Assembly (NCBI GenBank): GCA_900539735.1
Contig: UQDE01000001.1
Span: 1-64,000 of the forward strand
DNA from: an uncultured Collinsella sp.
GTDB taxonomy: Bacteria > Actinomycetota > Coriobacteriia > Coriobacteriales > Coriobacteriaceae
Reading direction: 5' to 3'
Length of the DNA: 64,000 bases
The translations under genes and the position numbers were made by a program. The notes below the pieces were generated by a model. That model had not been told where the DNA came from. It saw only the letters and a program-made list of their open reading frames with translations, and made no database searches. Positions 20,647 through 27,485 of this stretch are shown piece by piece (position 1 is the first letter of the stretch; each line of letters starts with the position of its first letter).

Positions 20647-21903
20647 ATGCTCAACCATCCCAAACAACACTTTGGCTCGCACCGCACCGGAGGCCACGGA
20701 GGTCTGGATATCGCCCGGCATGTCGGCCCCGGGCTGCTCGTGACCGTCGGCTTTATCGACCCGGGCAACTGGGCCTCCAATATGGCCGCGGGCTCGCAGT
20801 TTGGCTACGCACTGCTGTGGATCGTCACGCTGTCCACAATTATGCTCATTGTGCTGCAGCACAACGCGGCACACCTGGGTATCGCCACGGGCGCCTGTCT
20901 TGCCGAGGCCACGACACGTTACCTTCCCCGCTTCGTTGGGCGCACGGTGCTTGCCAGCGCCTATCTCGCGACCATCGCCACCGCCATGGCCGAAGTCCTG
21001 GGCGGTGCGATCGCGCTCCAGATGCTCTTTGGGCTGCCCGTGCGCGCCGGCTGCGTCATCGTGGCCGCGGCATCGATGGCAATGCTCATGACGAACTCCT
21101 ACAAGCGTGCCGAGCGCTGGATCATCGCCTTCGTCGGCGTGGTAGGACTCTCGTTTTTGGCCGAGCTTGCGCTAGTCAAGGTCGACTGGCCGCAAGCCGC
21201 CGCAAGCTGGATCACGCCCAGTATGCCCACTGGCTCTGCCGCGATTATCGTGAGTGTCCTGGGTGCGGTCGTTATGCCCCACAACCTTTTTCTGCACTCC
21301 GAGGTCATCCAATCCATGCACTTCGAAGGCCAAGGCGAGCAAGTTATCGAGGAACGTCTGCGCTACGAGCTCTTCGACACGCTCTTTTCGATGGGCGTGG
21401 GCTGGGCAATCAACTCGACCATGGTCATCCTGGCCGCAACGACCTTCTTTGCGCACAGCATTGTCGTAGACGACCTCGCCGTCGCAGCGGCCACGCTCTC
21501 CCCCATCTTGGGCCCGGCGAGCTCGACCATCTTTGCGGTAGCGCTGCTGTTCGCGGGACTATCGAGCAGCGTGACAGCGGGCATGGCGGCGGGAACCATC
21601 ACCGCGGGCATGTTCGACGAGGAATACGACATCCACGACCGACATTCCTCGATCGGGGTAGCGGCCTGTTTCGCCGGCGCAGTGGCGGCGTGTCTGGTCA
21701 TCCCAAATCCTTTTGAAGGTCTCATCTGGAGTCAGGCACTGCTGTCGCTTCAGCTGCCGATTACGGTCTTTGTGCTCATACGGCTCACCAGCTCAGCCCG
21801 CGTTATGGGCAAATACGCCAACTCGCGCCCGCTCAACGCGCTGCTCGTAGGGATCGGCGTCATCGTGACGATTCTCGACATCGTGCTGCCAACGGGGATG
21901 TAA
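20647..21903 (+). CDS. mntH: NRAMP-family Mn2+/Fe2+ transporter
   Basis: A 418-residue multi-pass membrane protein with about 11 hydrophobic segments. The family's metal-binding motifs are clear: DPGN in segment 1 (about 38-41) and MPHN in segment 6 (about 210-213). It imports divalent metal with protons. I chose ATG 20647, which has AGGGG six bases upstream, over a TTG at 20611. The AT-rich leader (GTTAACTTTTTAGCCTAAAA, about 20581-20600) could hold a DtxR/MntR-type operator, but the match is weak. Confidence 0.9.
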   Translation: MLNHPKQHFGSHRTGGHGGLDIARHVGPGLLVTVGFIDPGNWASNMAAGSQFGYALLWIVTLSTIMLIVLQHNAAHLGIATGACLAEATTRYLPRFVGRTVLASAYLATIATAMAEVLGGAIALQMLFGLPVRAGCVIVAAASMAMLMTNSYKRAERWIIAFVGVVGLSFLAELALVKVDWPQAAASWITPSMPTGSAAIIVSVLGAVVMPHNLFLHSEVIQSMHFEGQGEQVIEERLRYELFDTLFSMGVGWAINSTMVILAATTFFAHSIVVDDLAVAAATLSPILGPASSTIFAVALLFAGLSSSVTAGMAAGTITAGMFDEEYDIHDRHSSIGVAACFAGAVAACLVIPNPFEGLIWSQALLSLQLPITVFVLIRLTSSARVMGKYANSRPLNALLVGIGVIVTILDIVLPTGM

Positions 21904-21931
21904 TTGGGATGGCGTGACCGTCCAGATATAA

Positions 21932-21978
21932 CGTCTTAATCTGTAACACGTGAGACCGTTTTAAACCGTCAGATAAAT
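21932..21978. repeat. palindrome family A, decayed copy
   Basis: A left arm like CGTCTTAATCTGTAACA (21932-21948) and a G/T-containing centre are present, but the right arm is missing. It lies 29 bp after the mntH stop codon. Confidence 0.6.
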
Positions 21979-22016
21979 CAAAAGGGTCCCGGCCGAGAAT
22001 TCGACCGGAACCCTTG
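21979..22016 (-). terminator. intrinsic terminator of the rubredoxin gene
   Basis: On the minus strand AAGGGTTCCGG pairs with CCGGGACCCTT (one mismatch), with an inner GAATTC palindrome, followed by TTTTGATT. Confidence 0.8.
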
Positions 22017-22054
22017 GACAGAGCTATGTTCGGCTTTCGCCGTGTGCCTGCGAG

Positions 22055-22198
22055 TTACTCCTCGACGAGCTCAAACTGATCGGGACCGACGCCGCACACC
22101 GGGCACACGTAGTCCTCGGGCAGCTCGGGCGTGTCGACCTCAACCTCGTAACCGCAAACGGTGCACACAAACTTATACGTCTTCTTCTCCTCAGCCAT
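22055..22198 (-). CDS. rubredoxin
   Basis: This 47-residue electron carrier binds one iron with four Cys in two CxxC knuckles: VCTVCGY (Cys12, Cys15) and VCPVCG (Cys32, Cys35). The sequence ends with the usual acidic tail. GAGGAG precedes the ATG. Rubredoxins are typical of anaerobes and pass electrons to oxygen- or peroxide-reducing enzymes. The flavin reductase just upstream on the same strand is a plausible partner, but each gene seems to have its own promoter. The gene is easily missed because of its size. Confidence 0.93.
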   Translation of the reverse strand: MAEEKKTYKFVCTVCGYEVEVDTPELPEDYVCPVCGVGPDQFELVEE

Positions 22199-22235
22199 GA
22201 TGTTCTCCTCTCGAACGTGACTGCTGGTGTACTTA

Positions 22236-22269
22236 CTTATTAGTATATATTCTCAATAAGATAATGCAA
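22236..22269 (-). promoter_or_regulatory. rubredoxin promoter with overlapping palindrome
   Basis: On the minus strand -35 TTGCAT (22264-22269), a 16-bp spacer and -10 TATACT (22242-22247) form a near-consensus promoter. A 25-bp AT-rich imperfect palindrome with CTTATT / AATAAG arms (22236-22260) covers the spacer and the -10, which suits a repressor, perhaps of the Fur/PerR type. Confidence 0.6.
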
Positions 22270-22286
22270 GTATTTTTAGAACATTT

Positions 22287-22790
22287 CTAGCCTTGATACG
22301 ACGAGGCTTTGGGCGGCGTCTTGCCCTTTAGCACCTTGTGATAGTAGTCGTACGTCAGCGGCGTCTCGTCGCTCAGGCGCTCGGCATCCTCGACCTCGCC
22401 GATAAACAGCAGATGCGTGCCCACATCCACAGTGTCGATCAAACGGCAGCTAAACAGGGCCGCCGCATGCTCGGGCACATAGGGCATGCCCAGAGCCGTC
22501 TCGCGGGTCTCGTATTTGGCAAACTTGTCATAATCGCTGCTGGTGCGGAACCCAAAGTTACCGATGTAGAGCATGTCGGCGGTCTGATCGATCACGGTCA
22601 GCGCGAACGCTTTGGCCGATGCGATAACGCCCGAGGTGACATTGTCCTTGTTCACGGCAACCGAAATACGCGGCGGCATGGACGTCACCTGCACCGCAGT
22701 GTTGATGACGCAGCCGGCGCGCAGCCCGTCTGCCGCAGCACTCACCACGTACAGACCGCTCGGCATGGTAAAGAACGCAGTTTTGTCCAT
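22287..22790 (-). CDS. flavin reductase domain protein
   Basis: The 167-residue protein has the split-barrel FMN-binding fold of the flavin reductase / flavoredoxin family: SGLYVVSA near the start, then MPPRISVAVNK (about 43-53) and a conserved GTHLLFIGEVEDAE stretch (about 130-143). In anaerobes such proteins pair with rubredoxin in NADH-dependent reduction of oxygen species; that role here is inferred from the neighbour. The ATG at 22790 follows GGGGAG; longer frames upstream lack a site and run into a terminator. Confidence 0.8.
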   Translation of the reverse strand: MDKTAFFTMPSGLYVVSAAADGLRAGCVINTAVQVTSMPPRISVAVNKDNVTSGVIASAKAFALTVIDQTADMLYIGNFGFRTSSDYDKFAKYETRETALGMPYVPEHAAALFSCRLIDTVDVGTHLLFIGEVEDAERLSDETPLTYDYYHKVLKGKTPPKASSYQG

Positions 22791-22841
22791 AACGATCACT
22801 CCCCTAGCTCGGGTTGGAACCTCATGAATGTATGTACCCAC

Positions 22842-22876
22842 AAAAAAGGCGGCACCCATAACGGACGCCGCCTTTG
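22842..22876 (-). terminator. intrinsic terminator after smpB
   Basis: On the minus strand AAAGGCGGC pairs with GCCGCCTTT, followed by TTTTTT. It separates smpB from the flavin reductase gene. Confidence 0.85.
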
Positions 22877-22917
22877 AGACATATGTGTCAGAACAGTAAG
22901 AAAGATGAGACACCCGC

Positions 22918-22984
22918 AGTTGCGGTGAAATAGGGACTGGATAGCCCCTCAAACAGGCAAAACAGTCCGTATTCCACCGCAACT
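22918..22984. repeat. palindrome family C
   Basis: A 67-bp element. The left arm is AGTTGCGGTGAAATAGGGAC plus TG; the right arm is its complement with two mismatches. A second copy lies at 32241-32306. The arms are 22 bp and the centre about 22 bp. Confidence 0.85.
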
Positions 22985-22996
22985 TATGCAGAGTGC

Positions 22997-23467
22997 CTAG
23001 CGGTTGCGTTCCTTAAGGGCGCGGTCGATCTCGCGTTGGACATCACGCTTGGCCATGTCCTCGCGCTTGTCGTAGAGCTTCTTGCCGCGACCCAGACCCA
23101 GCAGCAGCTTTACGCGGCCGTCGGTATTAAAGTAGAGCTCCAACGGAACCAGCGCATAACCACGGTTGCGAAGTTTGCCGTCAAGAAAGTCGATCTCCTT
23201 GCGGTGCAGCAGCAGACGACGCCGACGGTCGGGATCGCGATTCCACACGCCACCATGGCTATAAGGATGGATATGCAGGCCGACGAGCCAGCACTCCCCG
23301 CCGCGGATCAGCGCGAAGGTATCGGTGATCTGGCAGGCGCGCTCGCGAATCGACTTGACCTCGGTGCCGCTCAGTTCAATGCCGCACTCAAATGTCTCAT
23401 CGATAAAGTACTCGTGATGTGCCGAGCGATTCTTGGAGATGAGTTTGCGCTCGCGCTTACTGGGCAT
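22997..23467 (-). CDS. smpB: SsrA-binding protein
   Basis: A 156-residue partner of tmRNA in rescue of stalled ribosomes. It has the OB-fold core with GTEVKSIR (about 35-42), the LIRGGECWLVGLHI strand, and the basic C-terminal tail (KKLYDKREDMAKRDVQREI) that enters the mRNA channel. The ATG at 23467 overlaps the last 11 bases of the gene upstream, so the two are translationally linked. The tmRNA gene itself is not in the window. Confidence 0.95.
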   Translation of the reverse strand: MPSKRERKLISKNRSAHHEYFIDETFECGIELSGTEVKSIRERACQITDTFALIRGGECWLVGLHIHPYSHGGVWNRDPDRRRRLLLHRKEIDFLDGKLRNRGYALVPLELYFNTDGRVKLLLGLGRGKKLYDKREDMAKRDVQREIDRALKERNR

Positions 23468-24374
23468 CGTCGGCCTCCTTGGCGCCATCGGCGTTTGAGC
23501 CCGCAGCCTCGCGCTTTGCCTTGCGCTCGGCATTGAGTTCGGCATCGCTCTCGCGCACCAGTTTGATAATCGCCGCGCAGGCTTCCTCGCCCACCAAGTC
23601 GCGAGCACGCACCGTCAGGCGCGTCGCCTCCTGCTTGTCGCCGTCGCTTGCAGCATCGGTCGCGCACATAATCAGGCAGATGGCAATCTCGGCCGAAGGT
23701 GAGGTCGGAACGCCCTGCAACGCCAGCTCGCCCATCACGTGCTCGTCGCTCTCCTCGGCGGCATCCGGATAGGTAGTATGGATCTTGTTGAGCAGGCGCG
23801 TCGTATGCGCATCGTTGGGCGCCAGGCGCAGCGCCAGACGCGCGCAGCCCACGGCAGCCGAAACGTTCTCGGTCTCGGGCTCCAAGAAGTACTGACCCAG
23901 ATTGGCGTAAGCGCGGGCGGCGCACTTGCCATCGCTCGCGCGCTCCAGCACCGAAAACGAAAGCGAAGCCCACTCCTGCTTATCCTCGAGAGCGCGGAAC
24001 AGCTCGGCCAAATCCAAGCGATAGTTGCAGTTCATGGGGTCCCAACGCACAGCCTGCATCAAGGCATTACGAGCGCTCACATAATCCTGCTGGCGAATGT
24101 AGGCAAACGCCATGTCAGAGTACAGGCGGTCAAACGGCACCTCGACCTGCACGAGCTCGCGCGGATCCTTCTCCACGCGGCGATAGGCCAAGCGCTCAAA
24201 CTTGCTATCGAAGCTAAAGTATTGGCGCTTCTCCTCCGTCTTGCACTCAGCGTCGATATACTCCTCGGCGAGCTCCACCAGACGCTCCAGCAGCGGCGTC
24301 GCCGTAGCCAGGTCGCCCTGCGCCAGATAGTTCTCGGCATACGTGATGTCTTGCAAGCTGATGGGCAGATCCAT
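23457..24374 (-). CDS. TPR-like helical-repeat protein
   Basis: A 305-residue soluble protein with several degenerate helix-turn-helix repeats of TPR type (for example DMAFAYIRQQDYVSARNALM, about 102-121, then NCNYRLDLAELFRAL). The last 40 residues are charged and probably disordered. No enzyme motif is present, so it is probably a scaffold or adaptor. The ATG at 24374 follows GAGGAG. Its 3' end overlaps smpB, so co-expression with the ribosome-rescue factor is likely, but a shared task is only a guess. Confidence 0.7.
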   Translation of the reverse strand: MDLPISLQDITYAENYLAQGDLATATPLLERLVELAEEYIDAECKTEEKRQYFSFDSKFERLAYRRVEKDPRELVQVEVPFDRLYSDMAFAYIRQQDYVSARNALMQAVRWDPMNCNYRLDLAELFRALEDKQEWASLSFSVLERASDGKCAARAYANLGQYFLEPETENVSAAVGCARLALRLAPNDAHTTRLLNKIHTTYPDAAEESDEHVMGELALQGVPTSPSAEIAICLIMCATDAASDGDKQEATRLTVRARDLVGEEACAAIIKLVRESDAELNAERKAKREAAGSNADGAKEADDAQ

Positions 24375-24430
24375 GGCTACTCCTCGATCTGAGCGAAACA
24401 CGGCAGGCGCCGTATATACGGTCAATACAC

Positions 24431-24458
24431 AAAACCCGGGTCTCTTACGAGGCCCGGG
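24431..24458 (-). terminator. intrinsic terminator of the tRNA unit
   Basis: On the minus strand CCCGGG, 12 nt, CCCGGG and TTTT follow 10 bp after the tRNA-Glu CCA end. Confidence 0.85.
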
Positions 24459-24468
24459 CGTTCAATTT

Positions 24469-24545
24469 TGGTAGCCCGTACCAGATTCGAACTGGTGATC
24501 TCCGCCTTGAGAGGGCGGCGTCCTAAACCGCTAGACGAACGGGCC
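24469..24545 (-). tRNA. tRNA-Glu (anticodon CTC)
   Basis: The 77-nt gene includes an encoded CCA. A 7-bp acceptor stem (GGCCCGT with ACGGGCT, first pair G-U), a TTCGAAT T-loop and a CTCTCAA anticodon loop are all present. It reads GAG codons. It follows tRNA-Gln on the same transcript. Confidence 0.95.
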
Positions 24546-24562
24546 ATATGTAGCAAATGCAA

Positions 24563-24636
24563 TGGCTGGGATGGAGGGAGTCGAACCCCCATTGACGGAA
24601 CCAGAATCCGCTGTCCTGCCATTAGACGACATCCCA
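24563..24636 (-). tRNA. tRNA-Gln (anticodon CTG)
   Basis: The 74-nt gene includes CCA. The acceptor stem starts with U1-A72 (TGGGATG with CATCCCA), as is usual for tRNA-Gln; the T-loop is TTCGACT and the anticodon loop TTCTGGT. It reads CAG codons. Confidence 0.95.
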
Positions 24637-24680
24637 ATGACTGCATCGCTGCGCTCGGCTGTGCCTTTGCGCAAGAAAGA

Positions 24681-24709
24681 AATATACGGGAAGTCCGGCC
24701 GTGACGCAA
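24681..24709 (-). promoter_or_regulatory. promoter of the tRNA-Gln/tRNA-Glu unit
   Basis: On the minus strand -35 TTGCGT (24704-24709), a 17-bp spacer and -10 TATATT (24681-24686) lie 45 bp before the tRNA-Gln 5' end. Confidence 0.7.
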
Positions 24710-24901
24710 GCCCCAATTTTGACTTTTTTGAAATTCAGTCAAATACGGCCAACACGTGAAGGACCTGTGAAGCGCCAGCGACACGTACGGCGCCAAAGCC
24801 CGTAAAACATCCCACATCTACCGCTGGTAGATTACAACAATGCAGCACTCACGACCGATGGCACAATCGAACCGTCATCATTGCACGGATATCGAGGCGC
24901 C

Positions 24902-25312
24902 ATGGACGAAGAGCTTGATTACCTATGGGAGACCCTGGGGCTCGAGATCACTGCTGATCTTTGGCCCGAACGGGACAAAATCCATCCCACTCTGCGCCCC
25001 GCCATCACGGTGATGCAGGCAAAATACCGCCGTGCATCCTTTTTGATCATGCGGATGTCATGGCACGCGGGACTCCCCGACCTTAAGCGAATCCAGGCAA
25101 GCCTCGTCGAGCTGTCCGGTATGCCGACCGTCATATCCGAGGCGCACCTGGAGCAGCGCCAGCGCGAGCGACTGCAACAGCAGCGGATTCCCTTTATCTG
25201 CCCCGGCGTTCAGGCATATCTGCCCTTTATGGACGAGGAGTACTGGAGCGGCAAGCCCAACAAGCACGTAAAGGTCTACGATCCGCACGAATGGGCACAG
25301 CTTGAGGATTAG
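24902..25312 (+). CDS. protein of unknown function, possibly a winged-helix regulator fragment
   Basis: A 136-residue soluble protein. A conserved-looking segment, RQRERLQQQRIPFICPGVQA followed by YLPFM (about 88-112), resembles the C-terminal part of some MarR-like winged-helix proteins in other Gram-positive bacteria. I cannot confirm that. The ATG at 24902 has a GAGG site. The gene stands alone between the tRNA promoter region and a repeat array. Confidence 0.6.
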   Translation: MDEELDYLWETLGLEITADLWPERDKIHPTLRPAITVMQAKYRRASFLIMRMSWHAGLPDLKRIQASLVELSGMPTVISEAHLEQRQRERLQQQRIPFICPGVQAYLPFMDEEYWSGKPNKHVKVYDPHEWAQLED

Positions 25313-25354
25313 CGCATATGCCCGCCAGCCGGGATAGTGCGCATGCCCGCCAAC

Positions 25355-25526
25355 CGGAAAGCTCATCCCGGAATTTACGTCCAGAACGGGACGCGCTTTC
25401 CCCTAGAGGCCCCAAACGGAAACCGTATCCCAGATTTCGCGCTCAAACTGGGATACGGTTTCCGCTAGCCCCTTCAACCGGAAACTGCGTCCCGGAATCC
25501 GAGCTCAAAACGGGACGCACTTTCCG
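25355..25526. repeat. palindrome family B, three copies at 62-bp spacing
   Basis: The copies are 25355-25402, 25417-25464 and 25479-25526, 48 bp each with 14-bp linkers. Arms are of the type CGGAAACYGYRTCCCRG and its complement; the middle copy has perfect 17-bp arms. The arms differ between copies but change in pairs, keeping the stem. A direct repeat (GCGCATATGCCCGCCA / GCGCATGCCCGCCA) just upstream looks like a partial extra unit. The array ends 7 bp from the stop codon of the ArsC-like gene. Confidence 0.9.
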
Positions 25527-25532
25527 CAGCCA

Positions 25533-25892
25533 CTACAGCAGCACCTCGGTCCAGGCCGCTTCCTTAAACCCAGGAATCGCAAAGTCGTCGCCCACCAGCA
25601 GCGGACGCTTGACCAGCATGCCGTCGGTCGCCAGCAGCTCGTAGCACTCCCGATCCGTCATGCCCGCATCCAGACGCGCCTTCAGGCCCAGCTCTCGATA
25701 TTTCATGCCCGACGAATTAAAGAAGCGCCGCACCGGCAGCCCCGACCGAGCAATCCAGGTCGCAAGCTCATCAGCCGTGGGATTGTCCAAAACGATATCG
25801 CGGTCGATATACTCTACCCCATGTTCGTCCAGCCATGCCTTGGCCTTCTTACAGGTCGAGCACTTGGGATATTCAACAAACAATACCGCCAT
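25533..25892 (-). CDS. ArsC/Spx-family thioredoxin-fold protein
   Basis: A 119-residue protein. CSTC (Cys11-Cys14) at the end of the first strand, followed by KKAKAWL, marks the ArsC/Spx/YffB family; RRFFNSSG and KRPLLV follow in the expected order. Arsenate reductases of this family need further Cys residues that I do not see, so a YffB-like reductase or an Spx-like regulator is more likely than arsenate resistance. No ars genes are nearby. The ATG at 25892 has AAAGGAA. Confidence 0.8.
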   Translation of the reverse strand: MAVLFVEYPKCSTCKKAKAWLDEHGVEYIDRDIVLDNPTADELATWIARSGLPVRRFFNSSGMKYRELGLKARLDAGMTDRECYELLATDGMLVKRPLLVGDDFAIPGFKEAAWTEVLL

Positions 25893-26014
25893 GGGATTTC
25901 CTTTCTTAGAGAAAACAGGTGTCTGGAAAACTGCACATCGACGACCACTCGCGATTGCAGCCGTTATTGTAGTCAATGTCGAAGCATAGGCAGTCGCGAT
26001 GTCTCGTCTTAAGG

Positions 26015-26596
26015 CTAGCGCCTCGCATGGGCGCCGATCGGCCGAGTCGCATGGCGCACCAACGCCGCTGCCAGCAATACCAACAGCATGGCGGTGACAT
26101 AGCCCGCAGCATCGAATCCTAAATCGATAACGTCGAAATGCCTGCCGGGAACAAAGATCTTATGCACCTGGTCGCCAACGGAGCAGGCAGCGCAAAAGAG
26201 AAACACAGGCACGCAACGGGAACACACACTCCATGGACGCCTGGAAAAGCAGACCACGATCACCGAGGCGAACAATCCGACGAAGAAAAACTCTACGGTA
26301 TGGGCGACGCGACGGACGTTTGTGCCCACCCACATGCGAATGGAAGCAAGTCGGCCAGACCGGACATTCGAGGCAGCCGAATCGGTGCCCCCAGTCATTC
26401 CGTTCTCCGCCTGAGCTTCACCCGTGGCATCGACAGCCTGAACGCTCGCAGCCTGACCCTCCACCACGCGCGCGGTGGACTCGCTCAGCAACGACGTCTG
26501 CACTGCGTTTTGCTCCGTCAGCACCCAGATGCCCGCCAGCGTTGCGGCGAACAGAGCGATCGCGGTCCACCCGATTATTATCTTCATGTGCGCCAA
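26015..26596 (-). CDS. VanZ-like membrane protein
   Basis: A 193-residue protein. An N-terminal membrane segment is followed by a Ser/Ala/Glu-rich outer loop (about 30-80) and then the VanZ core: RRVAHTVEFFFVGL (His and Glu), and DQVHKIFVPGRHFDVIDLGF with the conserved PGR and D. VanZ proteins reduce teicoplanin binding in some organisms, but most family members have no known role, and there is no vanHAX cluster here. The TTG at 26596 is the likely start because GGAGG (26604-26608) lies 7 bases upstream; the ATG at 26587 would be 16 bases away. Confidence 0.8.
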   Translation of the reverse strand: MAHMKIIIGWTAIALFAATLAGIWVLTEQNAVQTSLLSESTARVVEGQAASVQAVDATGEAQAENGMTGGTDSAASNVRSGRLASIRMWVGTNVRRVAHTVEFFFVGLFASVIVVCFSRRPWSVCSRCVPVFLFCAACSVGDQVHKIFVPGRHFDVIDLGFDAAGYVTAMLLVLLAAALVRHATRPIGAHARR

Positions 26597-26702
26597 AGGC
26601 CAACCTCCGTCTTTTTAAATATGAGCGAGTGTAGCCCCAAATGACACCGTCACCGTATCAAAATTTGAATCGCAACAGGAAGCGACAAAGCGACGCAAAC
26701 CC

Positions 26703-27308
26703 CTACCCCGCCTCGCGCATCCAGCGATCGAACGTCCCCACGCACACGCCCAGGCACTTTGCTGCCTGGCTGCGGGTAATATCGCCCGCCTCATAGCTAT
26801 CGCGCACCAGCTCAAACTGAGGAGGGCACGGCTTGCGAGGTCGACCGAAACGGACCCCTCGCGCCCGCGCCGCTGCAATTCCCTCCGCCTGGCGCCGATG
26901 GATATTCTCGCGCTCCACCTGCGCCACGTAGCTCAGCAGTTGCAGCACAATATCGGCAATCAGGGCGTTGGTCACATCCGGCGCGCCGCTGGCCCTGGCG
27001 CGCGTGTCAAGCAATGGCATGTCCAACACCACAATGGCAACCCCGAGCTCCTTGGTAATGCGTCGCCATTCCTCAAGAATCTCGGAGTAATTACGGCCAA
27101 GTCGGTCGATAGAAAGCACCACCAGCACGTCCCCGTCTCCCAGGACGTGTAGCAGCTCGTGATAATGCGGCCGATCGAAGTCCTTGCCGCTCGCATGGTC
27201 GGCATAAATATTCGCCGAGCCCACACCATAGGCGCCCAGCGCATCCAGCTGCCGATTAAGATTTTGATCGCGCGAACTCACCCGCGCATAACCGTACACC
27301 GTCGCCAT
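26703..27308 (-). CDS. serine site-specific recombinase (resolvase/invertase family)
   Basis: A 201-residue protein of normal resolvase/invertase size. The catalytic domain starts YGYARVSS (nucleophile Ser11), with the Arg pair in LSIDRLGRN (about 65-73) and a long E helix with QVERENIHRR (about 128-137). The C-terminal helix-turn-helix (SQAAKCLGVCVGTFDRWM) binds DNA. No transposase, integron or phage gene is adjacent. The ATG has a GGGGATG site, and a palindromic REP lies just upstream of it. It could be a mobile-element remnant or a solitary DNA invertase. Confidence 0.88.
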   Translation of the reverse strand: MATVYGYARVSSRDQNLNRQLDALGAYGVGSANIYADHASGKDFDRPHYHELLHVLGDGDVLVVLSIDRLGRNYSEILEEWRRITKELGVAIVVLDMPLLDTRARASGAPDVTNALIADIVLQLLSYVAQVERENIHRRQAEGIAAARARGVRFGRPRKPCPPQFELVRDSYEAGDITRSQAAKCLGVCVGTFDRWMREAG

Positions 27309-27328
27309 CTCATCCCCGCTTTCTTGTA

Positions 27329-27365
27329 AACCTGCCAAAAAGGGACAGGTTTATTTTGGTAGGTT
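27329..27365. repeat. GGGGAC-type REP palindrome (D family)
   Basis: AACCTGCCAAAA (27329-27340) and TTTTGGTAGGTT (27354-27365) are inverted arms around AGGGACAGGTTTA. A close copy lies at 39531-39566. Here it sits 20 bp upstream of the recombinase start codon. Confidence 0.75.
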
Positions 27366-27428
27366 TTACCTCCCAAATAGCAGGCAAGCGGGCAGCCAGG
27401 CAGACGGTAAGGTGGCCACAATTCAAAT

Positions 27429-27461
27429 GCGGAGGGCGGTCCCGAAAGGCCGCCCTCCGCT
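27429..27461 (-). terminator. probable terminator after the RNase R gene
   Basis: GCGGAGGGCGG and CCGCCCTCCGC form a strong stem. On the minus strand only ATTT follows, so termination may be incomplete. Confidence 0.5.
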
Positions 27462-27485
27462 CCTCCACCATGAGTCGGGATTTGG

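Noticed and set aside
22791..22996. tmRNA gene next to smpB
   Set aside because: The gap holds a terminator and a palindrome, with no alanine-tRNA-like ends or tag frame.
25533..25892. Arsenate resistance by ArsC
   Set aside because: Only the family CxxC-type start is present; other ars genes and the additional catalytic residues are not seen.
26015..26596. Glycopeptide-resistance cluster around the VanZ-like gene
   Set aside because: No vanH, vanA or vanX homologue or VanRS pair is nearby; lone VanZ-like proteins are common.
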